The notes beneath the pieces are model-generated. The model was not told the origin of the DNA and ran no database searches. It saw nothing but the letters and a program-made list of their open reading frames with translations. A stretch of DNA of 64,000 bases from Natronomonas salina. Lineage in GTDB: Archaea; Halobacteriota; Halobacteria; Halobacteriales; Haloarculaceae. Both the position numbers and the translations under genes were made by a program. Numbering within the stretch: position 1 is the first letter of the stretch; each line of letters opens with the position of its first letter. Shown in pieces: positions 36,727 through 44,918 of the stretch. The stretch lies in assembly GCF_013391105.1 (NCBI RefSeq), contig NZ_CP058335.1, positions 2,542,001 through 2,606,000 of the forward strand, given 5' to 3'.

Positions 36727-37575
36727 TTACGCCCGGTCCTCGGGCGTCGGCGCGAACGTCCGCTTGTGTCCGGTCGCCTCGTAGTAGTCGAGTATCCGGT
36801 CGATAGCGTCCGGATCGGCGTCGAGTTCGGCCCGGACCGCCGGGCGGCCGAGGCCGGCCTCGACGTGGAGGGCCAGCACCGCGTCGATGACCTCGTAGGA
36901 GGCTCCCAGGTCGCGCTCGTCGGTCTGGCCGGGCCAGAACCCCGCCGTCGGCGGCTTCTCGACGACGAACTCGGGGACGTCGAGTTCCTCGGCCAGCTCG
37001 ACGACCTCGGTCTTGTAACGGTCGCCGAGCGGCAGCAGGTCCGCGGCGCCGTCGCCGTACTTCGTGAAGTACCCCAGCAGCAGCTCGCTGCGGTTCGTCG
37101 TGCCGGCGACGAGCCGCCCCGAGTCGTTGGCCACCAGGTACGCCAGCGCCATCCGGAGCCGGGCGACGAGGTTGCCCCGGAGGACCGGGTCGCCGTGGAG
37201 GTCGACGCACGACGGCGCGACGTCGGCCAGCTGGGCCAGCAGCGGCTGGACCTGCAGGGTATCGTAGTCGATGCCGAGCACGTCGGCGACGGCCTCGGCG
37301 TCGCGGGCCCCCGCACCGCCGAGTTTGCTGCTCGGGAGGACGAGACCGTAGACCGAGTCGGCCCCCAGCGCCTCGACCGCGAGCGTCACCGTGACCGACG
37401 AGTCGAGGCCGCCACTGAGGTTGACCACGACGCCGTCGGCGTCCGCTCGGTCGACGTAGTCGGCGACGAACGACGTGATCCGCTCGCCGGCGGCCGACGG
37501 ATCTACGGTCTCGTTGGGCGGGTGGGCGGGCGATTCTCCGGAATCCGGCGGGCTACCCGACGCGCCGCCGCTCAT
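36727..37575 (-). CDS. nadE: NAD+ synthetase, copy 1
   Basis: A 282-residue NH3-dependent NAD synthetase. The ATP pyrophosphatase motif S-G-G-L-D-S-S is at 54-60, and Y-F-T-K-Y-G-D-G, K-T-E-V and K-P-P-T-A-G-F-W-P-G-Q-T-D-E follow. There is no glutaminase domain. It amidates nicotinic acid adenine dinucleotide. The gene starts 28 bases after a second nadE-like gene, apparently in one operon. Both copies keep the core motifs. The N-terminus up to residue 28 is Pro/Ser-rich and less conserved. Confidence 0.9.
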   Translation of the reverse strand: MSGGASGSPPDSGESPAHPPNETVDPSAAGERITSFVADYVDRADADGVVVNLSGGLDSSVTVTLAVEALGADSVYGLVLPSSKLGGAGARDAEAVADVLGIDYDTLQVQPLLAQLADVAPSCVDLHGDPVLRGNLVARLRMALAYLVANDSGRLVAGTTNRSELLLGYFTKYGDGAADLLPLGDRYKTEVVELAEELDVPEFVVEKPPTAGFWPGQTDERDLGASYEVIDAVLALHVEAGLGRPAVRAELDADPDAIDRILDYYEATGHKRTFAPTPEDRA

Positions 37576-37603
37576 CGCTGCCCTCGATGTCGCGACCACA
37601 TCG

Positions 37604-38509
37604 TCAGCTGAAGTGCGTCCCGGGCGTCGGCGGGACGTCGCGTTTGTGCGCGGCCGCGCGGTACATCTCCTCGAACTCGGCGACGAGTTCTGGGTCGAGG
37701 CCGAGCTCCGCGGCCGTCCGCTCGACACTGCAGCCCTCGTCGACCAGCTTCCGGAGGACCGCGTCGATGGTCTCGTAGGGAGCGCCCAGTTCGTCGGCGT
37801 CGGTCTGGCCCGCCCAGAGTCCGGCGGTGGGCTGCTTCTCGACGATGTCCTCGGGGACGCCCAGGTGTCGGGCGAGCCGCCGGACCTCCGTCTTGTAGAG
37901 GTCGCCCAGCGGCAGGAGGTCGACGCCGCCGTCGCCGTACTTGGTGAAGTAGCCCAGCGACAGTTCGGTCCGGTTGCCGGTGCCGAGGACCAGGCGGTCT
38001 CGGAGGTTCGCCTCGAAGTACGTCGCCATCATCCGGGCGCGGGCGGTGGCGTTGCCGACGGCCTCGGTGTAGCCGTCGCGGTCCTCGATCGGATCGCAGA
38101 GCTGCACCGCCTCGCCGGACCCGAAGGACAGCGCCGCCATCTTCCGAAACCAGTACTCCTGCTCCATCGTGTCGGTGAGCGCGTCGACGACGGGCTGGAC
38201 GTCGACAGTCCGGAAGCTGATCCCCAGCTCGAAGGCGACGTCCTGGGCGTCCGTGATGTTCGACTCGTCGCTCGCGTCCGCCGGGATGACGAGCCCGTAC
38301 ACCGAGTCGGCCCCCAGGGCCTCGACGGCGACCGAGGCGGCCGTGGTCGAGTCGATGCCGCCGCTCAGCGCGACGACGACGCCGTCGGCGCCCGCGTCCT
38401 TGACGACCGATCTGACGAAGGCGGTGCACTCCTGCTCCATCGTCTCGACGTCCGTGCGGAACGTGTCCGGCTCCTGTACGACACCGCGGTCCAGTTCTTT
38501 GATCGACAT
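37604..38509 (-). CDS. nadE: NAD+ synthetase, copy 2 (divergent paralogue)
   Basis: A 301-residue paralogue of the next gene downstream. S-G-G-I-D-S-T is at 49-55, and G-Y-F-T-K-Y-G-D-G and K-Q-P-T-A-G-L-W-A-G-Q-T-D-A are intact. It has a different middle (E-Q-E-Y-W-F-R-K-M-A-A-L-S-F-G), suggesting different substrate or partner contacts. Two NAD synthetases in tandem could reflect salt-dependent isoforms or a related amidase-like role; no evidence separates these. A small zinc-finger gene precedes it. Confidence 0.87.
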   Translation of the reverse strand: MSIKELDRGVVQEPDTFRTDVETMEQECTAFVRSVVKDAGADGVVVALSGGIDSTTAASVAVEALGADSVYGLVIPADASDESNITDAQDVAFELGISFRTVDVQPVVDALTDTMEQEYWFRKMAALSFGSGEAVQLCDPIEDRDGYTEAVGNATARARMMATYFEANLRDRLVLGTGNRTELSLGYFTKYGDGGVDLLPLGDLYKTEVRRLARHLGVPEDIVEKQPTAGLWAGQTDADELGAPYETIDAVLRKLVDEGCSVERTAAELGLDPELVAEFEEMYRAAAHKRDVPPTPGTHFS

Positions 38510-38547
38510 GTATTGTAGCTCGTGCGGCGACCGATTCGCCGCGGGTT

Positions 38548-38670
38548 TCACTCGCAGACGATGCAGCTCGATTCGGCCCGTTCCGTATCCCAGGTGAGCG
38601 CTCCTTCGTGGCAGCGGGGACAGGGCGCGAAGCTCGCTGAACGAACGTACGATGGTTGTTTTGCGTCCAT
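38548..38670 (-). CDS. 40-residue zinc-finger microprotein
   Basis: A short frame with C-P-R-C-H (17-21) and C-I-V-C (36-39), giving a full C4 zinc finger in 40 residues. It lies 38 bases before the nadE pair and behind a good TATA box (38696-38701), so it probably leads the operon transcript. Haloarchaeal genomes carry many such zinc-finger microproteins, some involved in biofilm or stress; function here unknown. Confidence 0.6.
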   Translation of the reverse strand: MDAKQPSYVRSASFAPCPRCHEGALTWDTERAESSCIVCE

Positions 38671-38694
38671 ACTCAACAGACAACTACTGATGTG

Positions 38695-38944
38695 GCATAA
38701 ATCTTCGCGAAGTAGAATATAGAACAGTATAAGGAGTATGGGTGTTCAAGAAATAGTGGAAATAGGTAGGGAATGGAATTTCTACCACCTCCCGTCGCGA
38801 GATCCTCTTGACCTGTAGGGAGAGGCGTTCTGAAGGACGCCCCTTCGAGATTTACGTGATGGATGAATGGAGCATCACGATATGGGTTAGAACCTGAACG
38901 TACACCTAAAATCGAATTAGGTGCATGATAGCGAAGATTTATGC
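38695..38944. repeat. AT-rich segment bounded by a perfect 14-bp inverted repeat
   Basis: GCATAAATCTTCGC (38695-38708) recurs inverted at 38931-38944. Each copy holds a TATA-like element facing outward: the left copy serves the zinc-finger/nadE genes, the right copy would fire rightwards. The 222 bases between are clearly lower in GC than all neighbours and have hairpins (38824-38841 and CACCTAA/TTAGGTG at 38903-38923). No gene is seen in it. It may be a MITE-like element or a duplicated promoter. Confidence 0.6.
38696..38701 (-). promoter_or_regulatory. TATA box of the zinc-finger/nadE operon
   Basis: TTTATG on the minus strand about 29 bases before the ATG at 38670; leaderless spacing. The same sequence context is copied in inverted orientation at 38931-38944. 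Confidence 0.5.
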
Positions 38945-38970
38945 GCTAACGGTGAACAGATGGGGATGCA

Positions 38971-39209
38971 ATGTTCGCAGGATACTCGAAGCGCGTCGGT
39001 CCAGCCCCCGACGCGTCTCGTCGCGACGCTTCAGGTGGGTTCGCGCGACGGCTTCCTGTCGAAGCACCGAGCGGACACCGGAGGTGGAAGAGGATGCTGT
39101 GAACGCCGCTCCGGTTCGCTCTGGCACCTGCCATCTTACGATGTCGGTCCTGGCTGGACTCCGGTCCAGCGTTCCTGCCACACGCCCGCCCCGAATCCCG
39201 GGGCGGGCG
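38971..39209 (+). ncRNA. Candidate structured RNA (or short 43-codon gene) downstream of the right promoter copy
   Basis: This is part of a 660-base stretch without a convincing gene. From the outward TATA at 38936-38943, transcription would begin near 38967. Downstream come two tight hairpins: GCTGGAC/GTCCAGC (39153-39170, 4-base loop) and an 11-bp perfect stem CGCCCGCCCCG/CGGGGCGGGCG with a 5-base loop (39183-39209). A 43-codon frame starts at 38971 with leaderless spacing, but its codon use is not convincing. Tentative. Confidence 0.25.
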
Positions 39210-39296
39210 GCTCCGTTCTGCAGTCGTCGTCGCGTCCCGCTGCTCGTCCCCGAGTCCGTCCCACACGCCACATCGAGATCGAATTCCGTCCGACGG

Positions 39297-39303
39297 TTTT
39301 TAG
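39297..39303 (+). promoter_or_regulatory. TATA-like box of the MinD-like gene
   Basis: TTTTTAG about 31 bases before the ATG at 39331; leaderless spacing. Confidence 0.45.
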
Positions 39304-39330
39304 CTTGGGAGGGTGAGTCGTAACTGAACC

Positions 39331-40314
39331 ATGAGCGGCGACGTCGTCACAGTGACCAGCGGGAAAGGCGGCGTCGGGAAGACGACCACGGCGGTCAACC
39401 TCGCGGTGGCGCTCAGACAGCGCGGCCACTCGGTCGTCGTCCTCGACGCCGACCTCGGGATGCCGAACGTCGAGGGGTTCTTCGACCTCGACACCGACCT
39501 GTCGGTCCACGACGTGCTCGCGGGCGAGGTCGACGTCGACGAGGCCGTCCACGAACTGGCCGAGGGGCTGGCCGTCCTGGCGGGCGACCGCTCGCTCGAC
39601 GGCTTCGCCGACGCCGACCCCGCGGAGCTGGAGGCCGTCGTCGAGGCGCTCGCCGACCGCTACCGCTACGTCGTCGTCGACACGGGCGGGGGCCTGACCT
39701 ACGAGGGCCTCCTCCCGCTGGAGCTCGGCGACGAGGCGATCCTCGTCACCTCGCCGGACCCCGCGGCGATGGGCGACACCACGAAGAGCAAGCAGCTCGC
39801 CGAACGCCTCGACGTCCCCGTCTGGGGCGTCGTCGTCACGCACGCCACCGACGAGACCGACGCCGATGCCGTCGCGAGCGACCTCGGCGTCGACCTGATG
39901 GGGTCCGTCCCGCAGGAGGCGGCCGTCTCCGAGAGCACCGCGACGGGCATCCCCGTCGCCGCCTACGCCCCGGAGAGCCGGGCGGCGGTCGCATACGACG
40001 CCATCGCGGCCGGGATGACCGACGACGCCGAGGTGACGCTGGAACCGCTCGACTCGAAGGCGCGGAAGCCAGACGCCTCTGCCGGGGAGGACGCCGAGGA
40101 CGAACGGGAACGCGAGTCGCCCGACGCGGACGCCGACCCTCCTATCGAGGAGGCCGAGACCGCGCAGGCGACCGACGGCGGTCCCGAGGCAGCAGCCGAC
40201 CGGGACGACGACTCAGAGACAGCGGACGCCGAGACCGAAGATTCGGCGGACGAGACGGAATCGGATGAGAAATCTGGCGGCTTCTTCTCGCGGCTGACCG
40301 GCATCTTCGGATAG
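39331..40314 (+). CDS. MinD/ParA-like P-loop ATPase with acidic tail
   Basis: A 327-residue ATPase. The deviant Walker A motif G-K-G-G-V-G-K-T-T (11-19, signature Lys12 and Lys17) and D-A-D-L-G-M-P-N-V are those of MinD. Residues 1-235 are the ATPase. Residues about 240-313 are an acidic Asp/Glu/Ala tail, followed by a terminal S-G-G-F-F-S-R-L-T-G-I-F-G, which looks like an amphipathic membrane-targeting tail as in MinD. Haloarchaeal MinD paralogues position polar machinery rather than the division ring; which paralogue this is cannot be told. Confidence 0.88.
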   Translation: MSGDVVTVTSGKGGVGKTTTAVNLAVALRQRGHSVVVLDADLGMPNVEGFFDLDTDLSVHDVLAGEVDVDEAVHELAEGLAVLAGDRSLDGFADADPAELEAVVEALADRYRYVVVDTGGGLTYEGLLPLELGDEAILVTSPDPAAMGDTTKSKQLAERLDVPVWGVVVTHATDETDADAVASDLGVDLMGSVPQEAAVSESTATGIPVAAYAPESRAAVAYDAIAAGMTDDAEVTLEPLDSKARKPDASAGEDAEDERERESPDADADPPIEEAETAQATDGGPEAAADRDDDSETADAETEDSADETESDEKSGGFFSRLTGIFG

Positions 40315-40365
40315 GCGGATTCGAAGCTTCCGGGAATCGAGACGACGACCGGCGGCGCCGGATCG

Positions 40366-41631
40366 CTACTCTTGCGGGTCGCCGACGCCCTGGAAGACGC
40401 CCGACAGCCGCTCCTTGAACTCGTCGAACTCGTCGAGCCGTTCGTCGACGGTCGCCAGTTCGTCCTCCAGTCGGTCGAGGCGGGCCTCGAGGTCGTCCTG
40501 TCCGTCGCGGAGGTCGCCCTGGCCGTCCCGAAGGTCCGCGACGTCGGTCTGCAGTTCGCCGACGTCCTCGTTGACGGAGTCCGAGATGTCGTCGAGTTCC
40601 GACCGGACCGACGCGAGTTCGTCGTCCAGCGACGACACCTGCTCGTCGACGCCGCCGACCGCGTCGTCGAGCGTCCCGTGCTCGTCGACGAAGCCGTCGA
40701 GCATCTCGACGTAGGCGGCGAACTCGGCGACCTCGCTCTGGAGGTGCTTGATGCGGACGTCCCGGCTCCGGCCGGGTTCCAGCTCCGCCCGGAGCTCCTC
40801 GCGGGTCTCCTCGTCGACGTGGCCCTCTCGGAGCTCCTTCAGCAGCAGGCGGGCGATGCCGCCGGACGGCGTCGCCGCCAGCGAGGCGGTCAGGTCGTCG
40901 TCCGGCGTCTGCCCGTGGGCCTGGTCGCGTGCGCCGTCGGTCGGCTCGTCAGCTTCGACGGGCTCGGCCGCCTCGACCGCCGGGTCGCTCGGCGCCGCGT
41001 CGCCGTCCGCCGAACCGTCCATCGACGGCACGCCGACCGAGATGTCCTCTGGTTCGGTATCGACCGGGATCTCGTCGGCCGACGAGTCTTCGGCGGGACC
41101 ACCCGAGGAGGCCGTCGCGGTGGGGACGACATCCTCGGCTTCGCCGTCGGGGTCGGACTCGGTCTCGAAGGAGAGGTCGACGCCCCCTGCGCCCGGCGCG
41201 GCGAGGAGTGACTCGCGTTCGCCCGCGACGAGCGCGCGGACGGCGTCGGAGTCGTCGCGGCTGACCAGGTCGTCGATCGACCCGCCGGCGGCCACGACGG
41301 GGCCCTCGTCGAGCGCCTCGAAGCGGTCCGCGTCGACGCCCGCGACGCGGTAGACGACCTCGCTGGTCTCGCCGCCGGCGAACTCGCGTTCGAAGGTCGC
41401 CTCGTCGCCGATCTGCCAGTGCTCGGCGCCGTGGTCGGTGTGCAGTTCGATCTCGTCGCGGGGGACGGCCCCCAGCGCGGATTCGGTGATGCGGACCGTC
41501 GTCGGTTCGGTGTGCTCGACGGCGACGTTGAGCGTCACGACGGCGGTCTCCTCGGGTCCCGTGTCGATGGTCTTCCGAACCCGCACGCCGTCCGCGACGG
41601 CGGTCCGGGTGGTCTCGATACCGTCTGCCAT
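40366..41631 (-). CDS. Haloarchaeal protein with C-terminal coiled coil
   Basis: A 421-residue acidic protein. The N-terminal 100 residues are beta-rich (V-R-V-R-K-T-I-D-T, V-T-L-N-V-A-V-E-H) like a small Ig-like domain. Residues about 150-260 are low complexity Asp/Glu/Ala/Ser. A helical part then leads to a heptad-rich coiled coil near 325-410 (L-R-D-G-Q repeats, D-D-L-E-A-R-L-D-R-L-E-D-E-L). It is convergent with the MinD-like gene. A TTTATA box (41653-41658) lies 24 bases upstream of the ATG. A structural or positioning role is a guess. Confidence 0.7.
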   Translation of the reverse strand: MADGIETTRTAVADGVRVRKTIDTGPEETAVVTLNVAVEHTEPTTVRITESALGAVPRDEIELHTDHGAEHWQIGDEATFEREFAGGETSEVVYRVAGVDADRFEALDEGPVVAAGGSIDDLVSRDDSDAVRALVAGERESLLAAPGAGGVDLSFETESDPDGEAEDVVPTATASSGGPAEDSSADEIPVDTEPEDISVGVPSMDGSADGDAAPSDPAVEAAEPVEADEPTDGARDQAHGQTPDDDLTASLAATPSGGIARLLLKELREGHVDEETREELRAELEPGRSRDVRIKHLQSEVAEFAAYVEMLDGFVDEHGTLDDAVGGVDEQVSSLDDELASVRSELDDISDSVNEDVGELQTDVADLRDGQGDLRDGQDDLEARLDRLEDELATVDERLDEFDEFKERLSGVFQGVGDPQE

Positions 41632-41724
41632 ACCTCCAGGTGGCGGTCCCGCTATAAATGGGTCGGGACCGAAACGACAGCGGAAACGCGGCGTCCGTCC
41701 ACTTCCGGCAGCGCCGCCCCGGCG

Positions 41725-43284
41725 CTACGCCCGCCCGCTCTCGAGTTCGACGTCGAGGTCCTCGAGCAGCTCCCGGGCCTCCTCGCGCTTCTCCTGGTGC
41801 TCCTCGAGGAACTCGGCCATCAGCTCGGCGGCCTGCTCCTTGCAGCTACCGCAGAGCCGCTCGCCCGTGACGCACTCCTCGTAGACCTCGGCGGCGAACT
41901 CGTCGTCGTCGCCCGACAGCAGGTAGGCGTACAGCTCGTAGACGGGACACTCGTCGGCCTTCCCGCCGAGTTCGCGCTGCTCCTCGGCGGTCTCGCGGCC
42001 GCCGGTGGTCGCTGCCTTCACCTTGTCGTAGCCGTCCTCGGGGTCGTCGAGGAGGCTGATGTGGCTGGCCGGCTCCGAGGACGACATCTTGCCGCCGGTC
42101 AGGCCGGTCATGAACCGGTGGTAGATCGACGACGGCGGGACGAACCCGTAGCCGCCGTTCTCGACCTCGACCTCGCGGGCCAGCTCCTCGGCCGCCTCGC
42201 GGTCGAGGTCGAAGCTGTCGACGTGGCCCTCGTAGACGCGCTTCTCGCCCTCGACGGCCTCGATGAGCGCCTCGAAGGCCTCGTCGGTCGCGTTCCGGTC
42301 GAAGAACCGCACGCGGGGCCGGAGCGGCTCCTTGCCGCCGGCGCGCAGCGTCTCGACGGCGTCCCACAGCGCCGTCGACTCGGGGGCCTCTTCCTCGAGC
42401 CAGTCGGCGGCCTCGGCACACCGCACGTCGGTCTCGCCGTCGTCCTCATCGGCCAACGCCTCGTACGCGTGGGCGACGAGTTCGCGCTCGGCGTCGTCGA
42501 GCTCGAAGCTCGCGTACGCCTCGGTCACCTTGAAGAACCGCATCCGGGTCGCGAGGTCGCGGGCCAGCCGGACGTGGGGATCCTGGTCCGGCCCGACGGG
42601 GATGACCGTCGGCTTCGGCTCGTCGAGTTGCGGGTAGAGGATGTCGGCCATCTGGGTGACGACCGACTGCATGTGCGAGACGCTGGTCTCGCCGTCGAAG
42701 CCGTAGATCGCCTCGAACTCCGAGAACCGCGCCTTCGACCCCAGCTCGAAGGCGAGGTCCTGCAGCTCCTGGTTCTCGCTCTGGCGGTACAGCTCGCCCT
42801 CCTCGGGGTCGAAGCCCAGCGCCAGCAGGCTGAGCAGGTAGCTCTCGGCGTGCTCGTCGATCTCGTCCCACGTCATCCCGCGGGCCGAGTGGGCCTCCAG
42901 GTCCGCGATGAGGCCGTAGACGTCGCCGCCGCGCTCCTGGTGCCAGATCAGCTCGTCGAAGACCAGCTTGTGGCCGATGTGGGGGTCGCCGGTCGGCATG
43001 AACCCCGACAGCGCGGCGAACTCCTCGCCCTCCCGCATCGCCTCGGCGACCGGCCGGTAGTCGCGGTGGCCGAAGATGACGCCGCGGCGCATCAGGTAGT
43101 GGGGGATGGGCACCTCCCCGAGGACGTCGTCGAACTCCTCGATGCCGAACTCCTCGAAGAGCTTGCGGTAGTCGTCGACCGTCGAGGAGCCCCACGGGTC
43201 GAGGGCCACGTCGTCGGCTCCCTTCGCGCCGCCGTCCGCGGCGGGCGCGCCCGCGTCCTCTGCGTGGGGCTCGTCGTCTGCCAT
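41725..43284 (-). CDS. trpS: Tryptophanyl-tRNA synthetase
   Basis: A 519-residue class I synthetase of archaeal/eukaryotic type. The HIGH equivalent is P-T-G-D-P-H-I-G-H-K near 97-107, and K-M-S-S-S near 398. A C-x2-C (C-G-S-C) follows near the C-terminus. It charges tRNA-Trp. It sits 83 bases downstream of endA on the same strand; EndA excises the intron of tRNA-Trp in haloarchaea, so the linkage makes functional sense. The start at 43284 begins M-A-D-D-E-P; a longer Arg-rich extension was rejected. Confidence 0.93.
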   Translation of the reverse strand: MADDEPHAEDAGAPAADGGAKGADDVALDPWGSSTVDDYRKLFEEFGIEEFDDVLGEVPIPHYLMRRGVIFGHRDYRPVAEAMREGEEFAALSGFMPTGDPHIGHKLVFDELIWHQERGGDVYGLIADLEAHSARGMTWDEIDEHAESYLLSLLALGFDPEEGELYRQSENQELQDLAFELGSKARFSEFEAIYGFDGETSVSHMQSVVTQMADILYPQLDEPKPTVIPVGPDQDPHVRLARDLATRMRFFKVTEAYASFELDDAERELVAHAYEALADEDDGETDVRCAEAADWLEEEAPESTALWDAVETLRAGGKEPLRPRVRFFDRNATDEAFEALIEAVEGEKRVYEGHVDSFDLDREAAEELAREVEVENGGYGFVPPSSIYHRFMTGLTGGKMSSSEPASHISLLDDPEDGYDKVKAATTGGRETAEEQRELGGKADECPVYELYAYLLSGDDDEFAAEVYEECVTGERLCGSCKEQAAELMAEFLEEHQEKREEARELLEDLDVELESGRA

Positions 43285-43367
43285 GCCTCCACGTCGGAGA
43301 GGTTCGCCCAAAAACCGTTCGCTTGGCCGGGACGGCCGGCGTGGCAGTCGACCGGCTCCGGGTCCCC

Positions 43368-44375
43368 TTACGGCGTCAGCCTCGAGACCGAGAGCCACCG
43401 GACCTCGCTCCCTTCGACCAGCGCGAAGACCATCCGCTTCCGGACGCCGTGGGCGAGCCGGACGTCCAGCGCCAGGTCCCGCGGGGAGCGGTCGGTGCCC
43501 GTCGGCAGCACCCGCACGAGCAGTTCGGAGTGGCCCAGGTCGTCGACGCTCTCGACGTCGGCGTAGGTGCGGAAGTCGGCGCCGAACTTGAATCCGGTCT
43601 TGGGGACGACGCCGCGGTCCCGGAGTTCGCGGTAGACGGCGAGCCGGCGGTCGAAGCGCTCGCCCTCGACCTCGCGGCCGCGGTCGACCAGCGCATCGAC
43701 GCCGCCCTGCAGGTCGAGCTGGCCCTCCTCGGCGAGGTAGGCGGCCTCCAGGAGCGACAGCTGGAGGGTGTCGTCGTCGCGGTCCATCCGCTGGCCGTAG
43801 AAGTCCGACTCGTAGAGCTCGGCCGGCGGGTCCCAGCAGAGCACCCGGTCCTCGAGCAGTCGGCCGGCGGTGCGGCCGTCGAAGGCCATCTCGCTCGTCC
43901 CCGAGACGTCGGGCCGGCCGGTCTCGAGGTAGGTGATCTCGCTCTCCTCGTCGACGACCGCGAGGACGACGTCTCCGAGCGACTCGAGGGGGACCGACGC
44001 GCGCTCGCCCACGACGCGGACGCGGTGTTCTGTGGTGCCGTCCCAGGGGCCGTCCCCGCGCGGGTGGACGACGAAGTCGGCGCCCGCGGGGTCGTCGACC
44101 CAGCCCTCGCGGGCGGGCGAGACGTAGAAGCCGCGGTCCCGGAGGTCCTTGTAGACGAGGAAGCGGACCGTGACGTCGGCGTTCGCTGCGAGGAAGTCGG
44201 CGAAGCCCTGGCCGTCGACGGCATCGAGGTCGCCGCGGTGGAGGAGGTGGGCGGCCTCGACCCGCGAGAGGACGACCCCCGAGCCCCGGGGACGGCCGTA
44301 GCCGCTGGAGTCGTAGTAGCGCTCGCGGCCGTTGGCGCCGACCTCGACGACGCCGTCGGTCAGGTGGCCCTGCAT
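43368..44375 (-). CDS. endA: tRNA-intron endonuclease
   Basis: A 335-residue protein made of two tandem EndA-like units, the fused-dimer form of haloarchaea. The active C-terminal unit has the catalytic triad: Tyr in F-G-A-D-F-R-T-Y near 270, His in L-G-H-S-E-L-L-V-R-V near 280, and Lys in G-V-R-K-R-M near 312. The N-terminal unit is the inactive half (F-V-V-H-P). It cleaves bulge-helix-bulge introns in tRNA and rRNA precursors. Likely co-transcribed with trpS. Confidence 0.93.
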   Translation of the reverse strand: MQGHLTDGVVEVGANGRERYYDSSGYGRPRGSGVVLSRVEAAHLLHRGDLDAVDGQGFADFLAANADVTVRFLVYKDLRDRGFYVSPAREGWVDDPAGADFVVHPRGDGPWDGTTEHRVRVVGERASVPLESLGDVVLAVVDEESEITYLETGRPDVSGTSEMAFDGRTAGRLLEDRVLCWDPPAELYESDFYGQRMDRDDDTLQLSLLEAAYLAEEGQLDLQGGVDALVDRGREVEGERFDRRLAVYRELRDRGVVPKTGFKFGADFRTYADVESVDDLGHSELLVRVLPTGTDRSPRDLALDVRLAHGVRKRMVFALVEGSEVRWLSVSRLTP

Positions 44376-44439
44376 CGTGTTCGTCTTCGAATCGCGCGCG
44401 TGGGCGTATAGCCGCTACGGTCGGGCTGCCCCGAGGGGC

Positions 44440-44853
44440 CTACGGGACGCCCTCGCGGTACAGCGCGTAGCCGACGAGCGCGGCCGCGGCGACGAACACC
44501 GGCGCGAGCGCGGTCGTCATCGAGAACGCATTGCCGAGGTTGTACGCGAGGACGAGCCCCTGGACGTAGGCGATCAGTCCGCCGACGAAGACGACCGAGA
44601 CCGCCAGGACCCGCGGGTCCGCGGTCGGGTCGGCCCGTTCGGCGTACCGGACGATACCGACGGCGACCAGGCCGATGGCCGGCGCGAGGAGGACGCCGAC
44701 CGGCTTCGAGACGTAGTTGTCGGGCGTCCCGCTCGCGTCGAAGTGGACCGCTATCTCGGCCGGCAGCCGCGGCCAGAGGGCGACGCCGGCGACGACCGCG
44801 AGGGCGAGCGCAGCGAGGGCCAGGAGGTAGCTCCACCGGAAGCGGAGGGGCAT
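44440..44853 (-). CDS. DUF1648-like membrane protein
   Basis: A 137-residue membrane protein with four hydrophobic segments. The loop after TM1 has L-P-A-E-I-A-V-H-F-D-A-S-G-T-P-D-N-Y-V-S-K, the DUF1648 signature also found in SdpI-type immunity proteins. It may be a SdpI-like membrane component; function unknown. The ATG at 44853 gives the typical short N-terminal tail before TM1. Confidence 0.82.
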   Translation of the reverse strand: MPLRFRWSYLLALAALALAVVAGVALWPRLPAEIAVHFDASGTPDNYVSKPVGVLLAPAIGLVAVGIVRYAERADPTADPRVLAVSVVFVGGLIAYVQGLVLAYNLGNAFSMTTALAPVFVAAAALVGYALYREGVP

Positions 44854-44918
44854 ACGCCGGGGGTCGGTACCCGGCGGCGAAAAACCTTCCCCGCTCGGAC
44901 TCCGTCGGAAGCCCCGTT

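Noticed and set aside
38700-39300. RNase P RNA or SRP RNA in the large gap
   Set aside because: Neither strand shows the conserved core sequences I would expect for these RNAs.
38925-39323. Two overlapping frames of about 130 codons in the 38.9-39.3 kb gap
   Set aside because: No domain, mixed codon use and frames end at random; treated as non-coding or RNA, with a short 43-codon frame kept only as a possibility.
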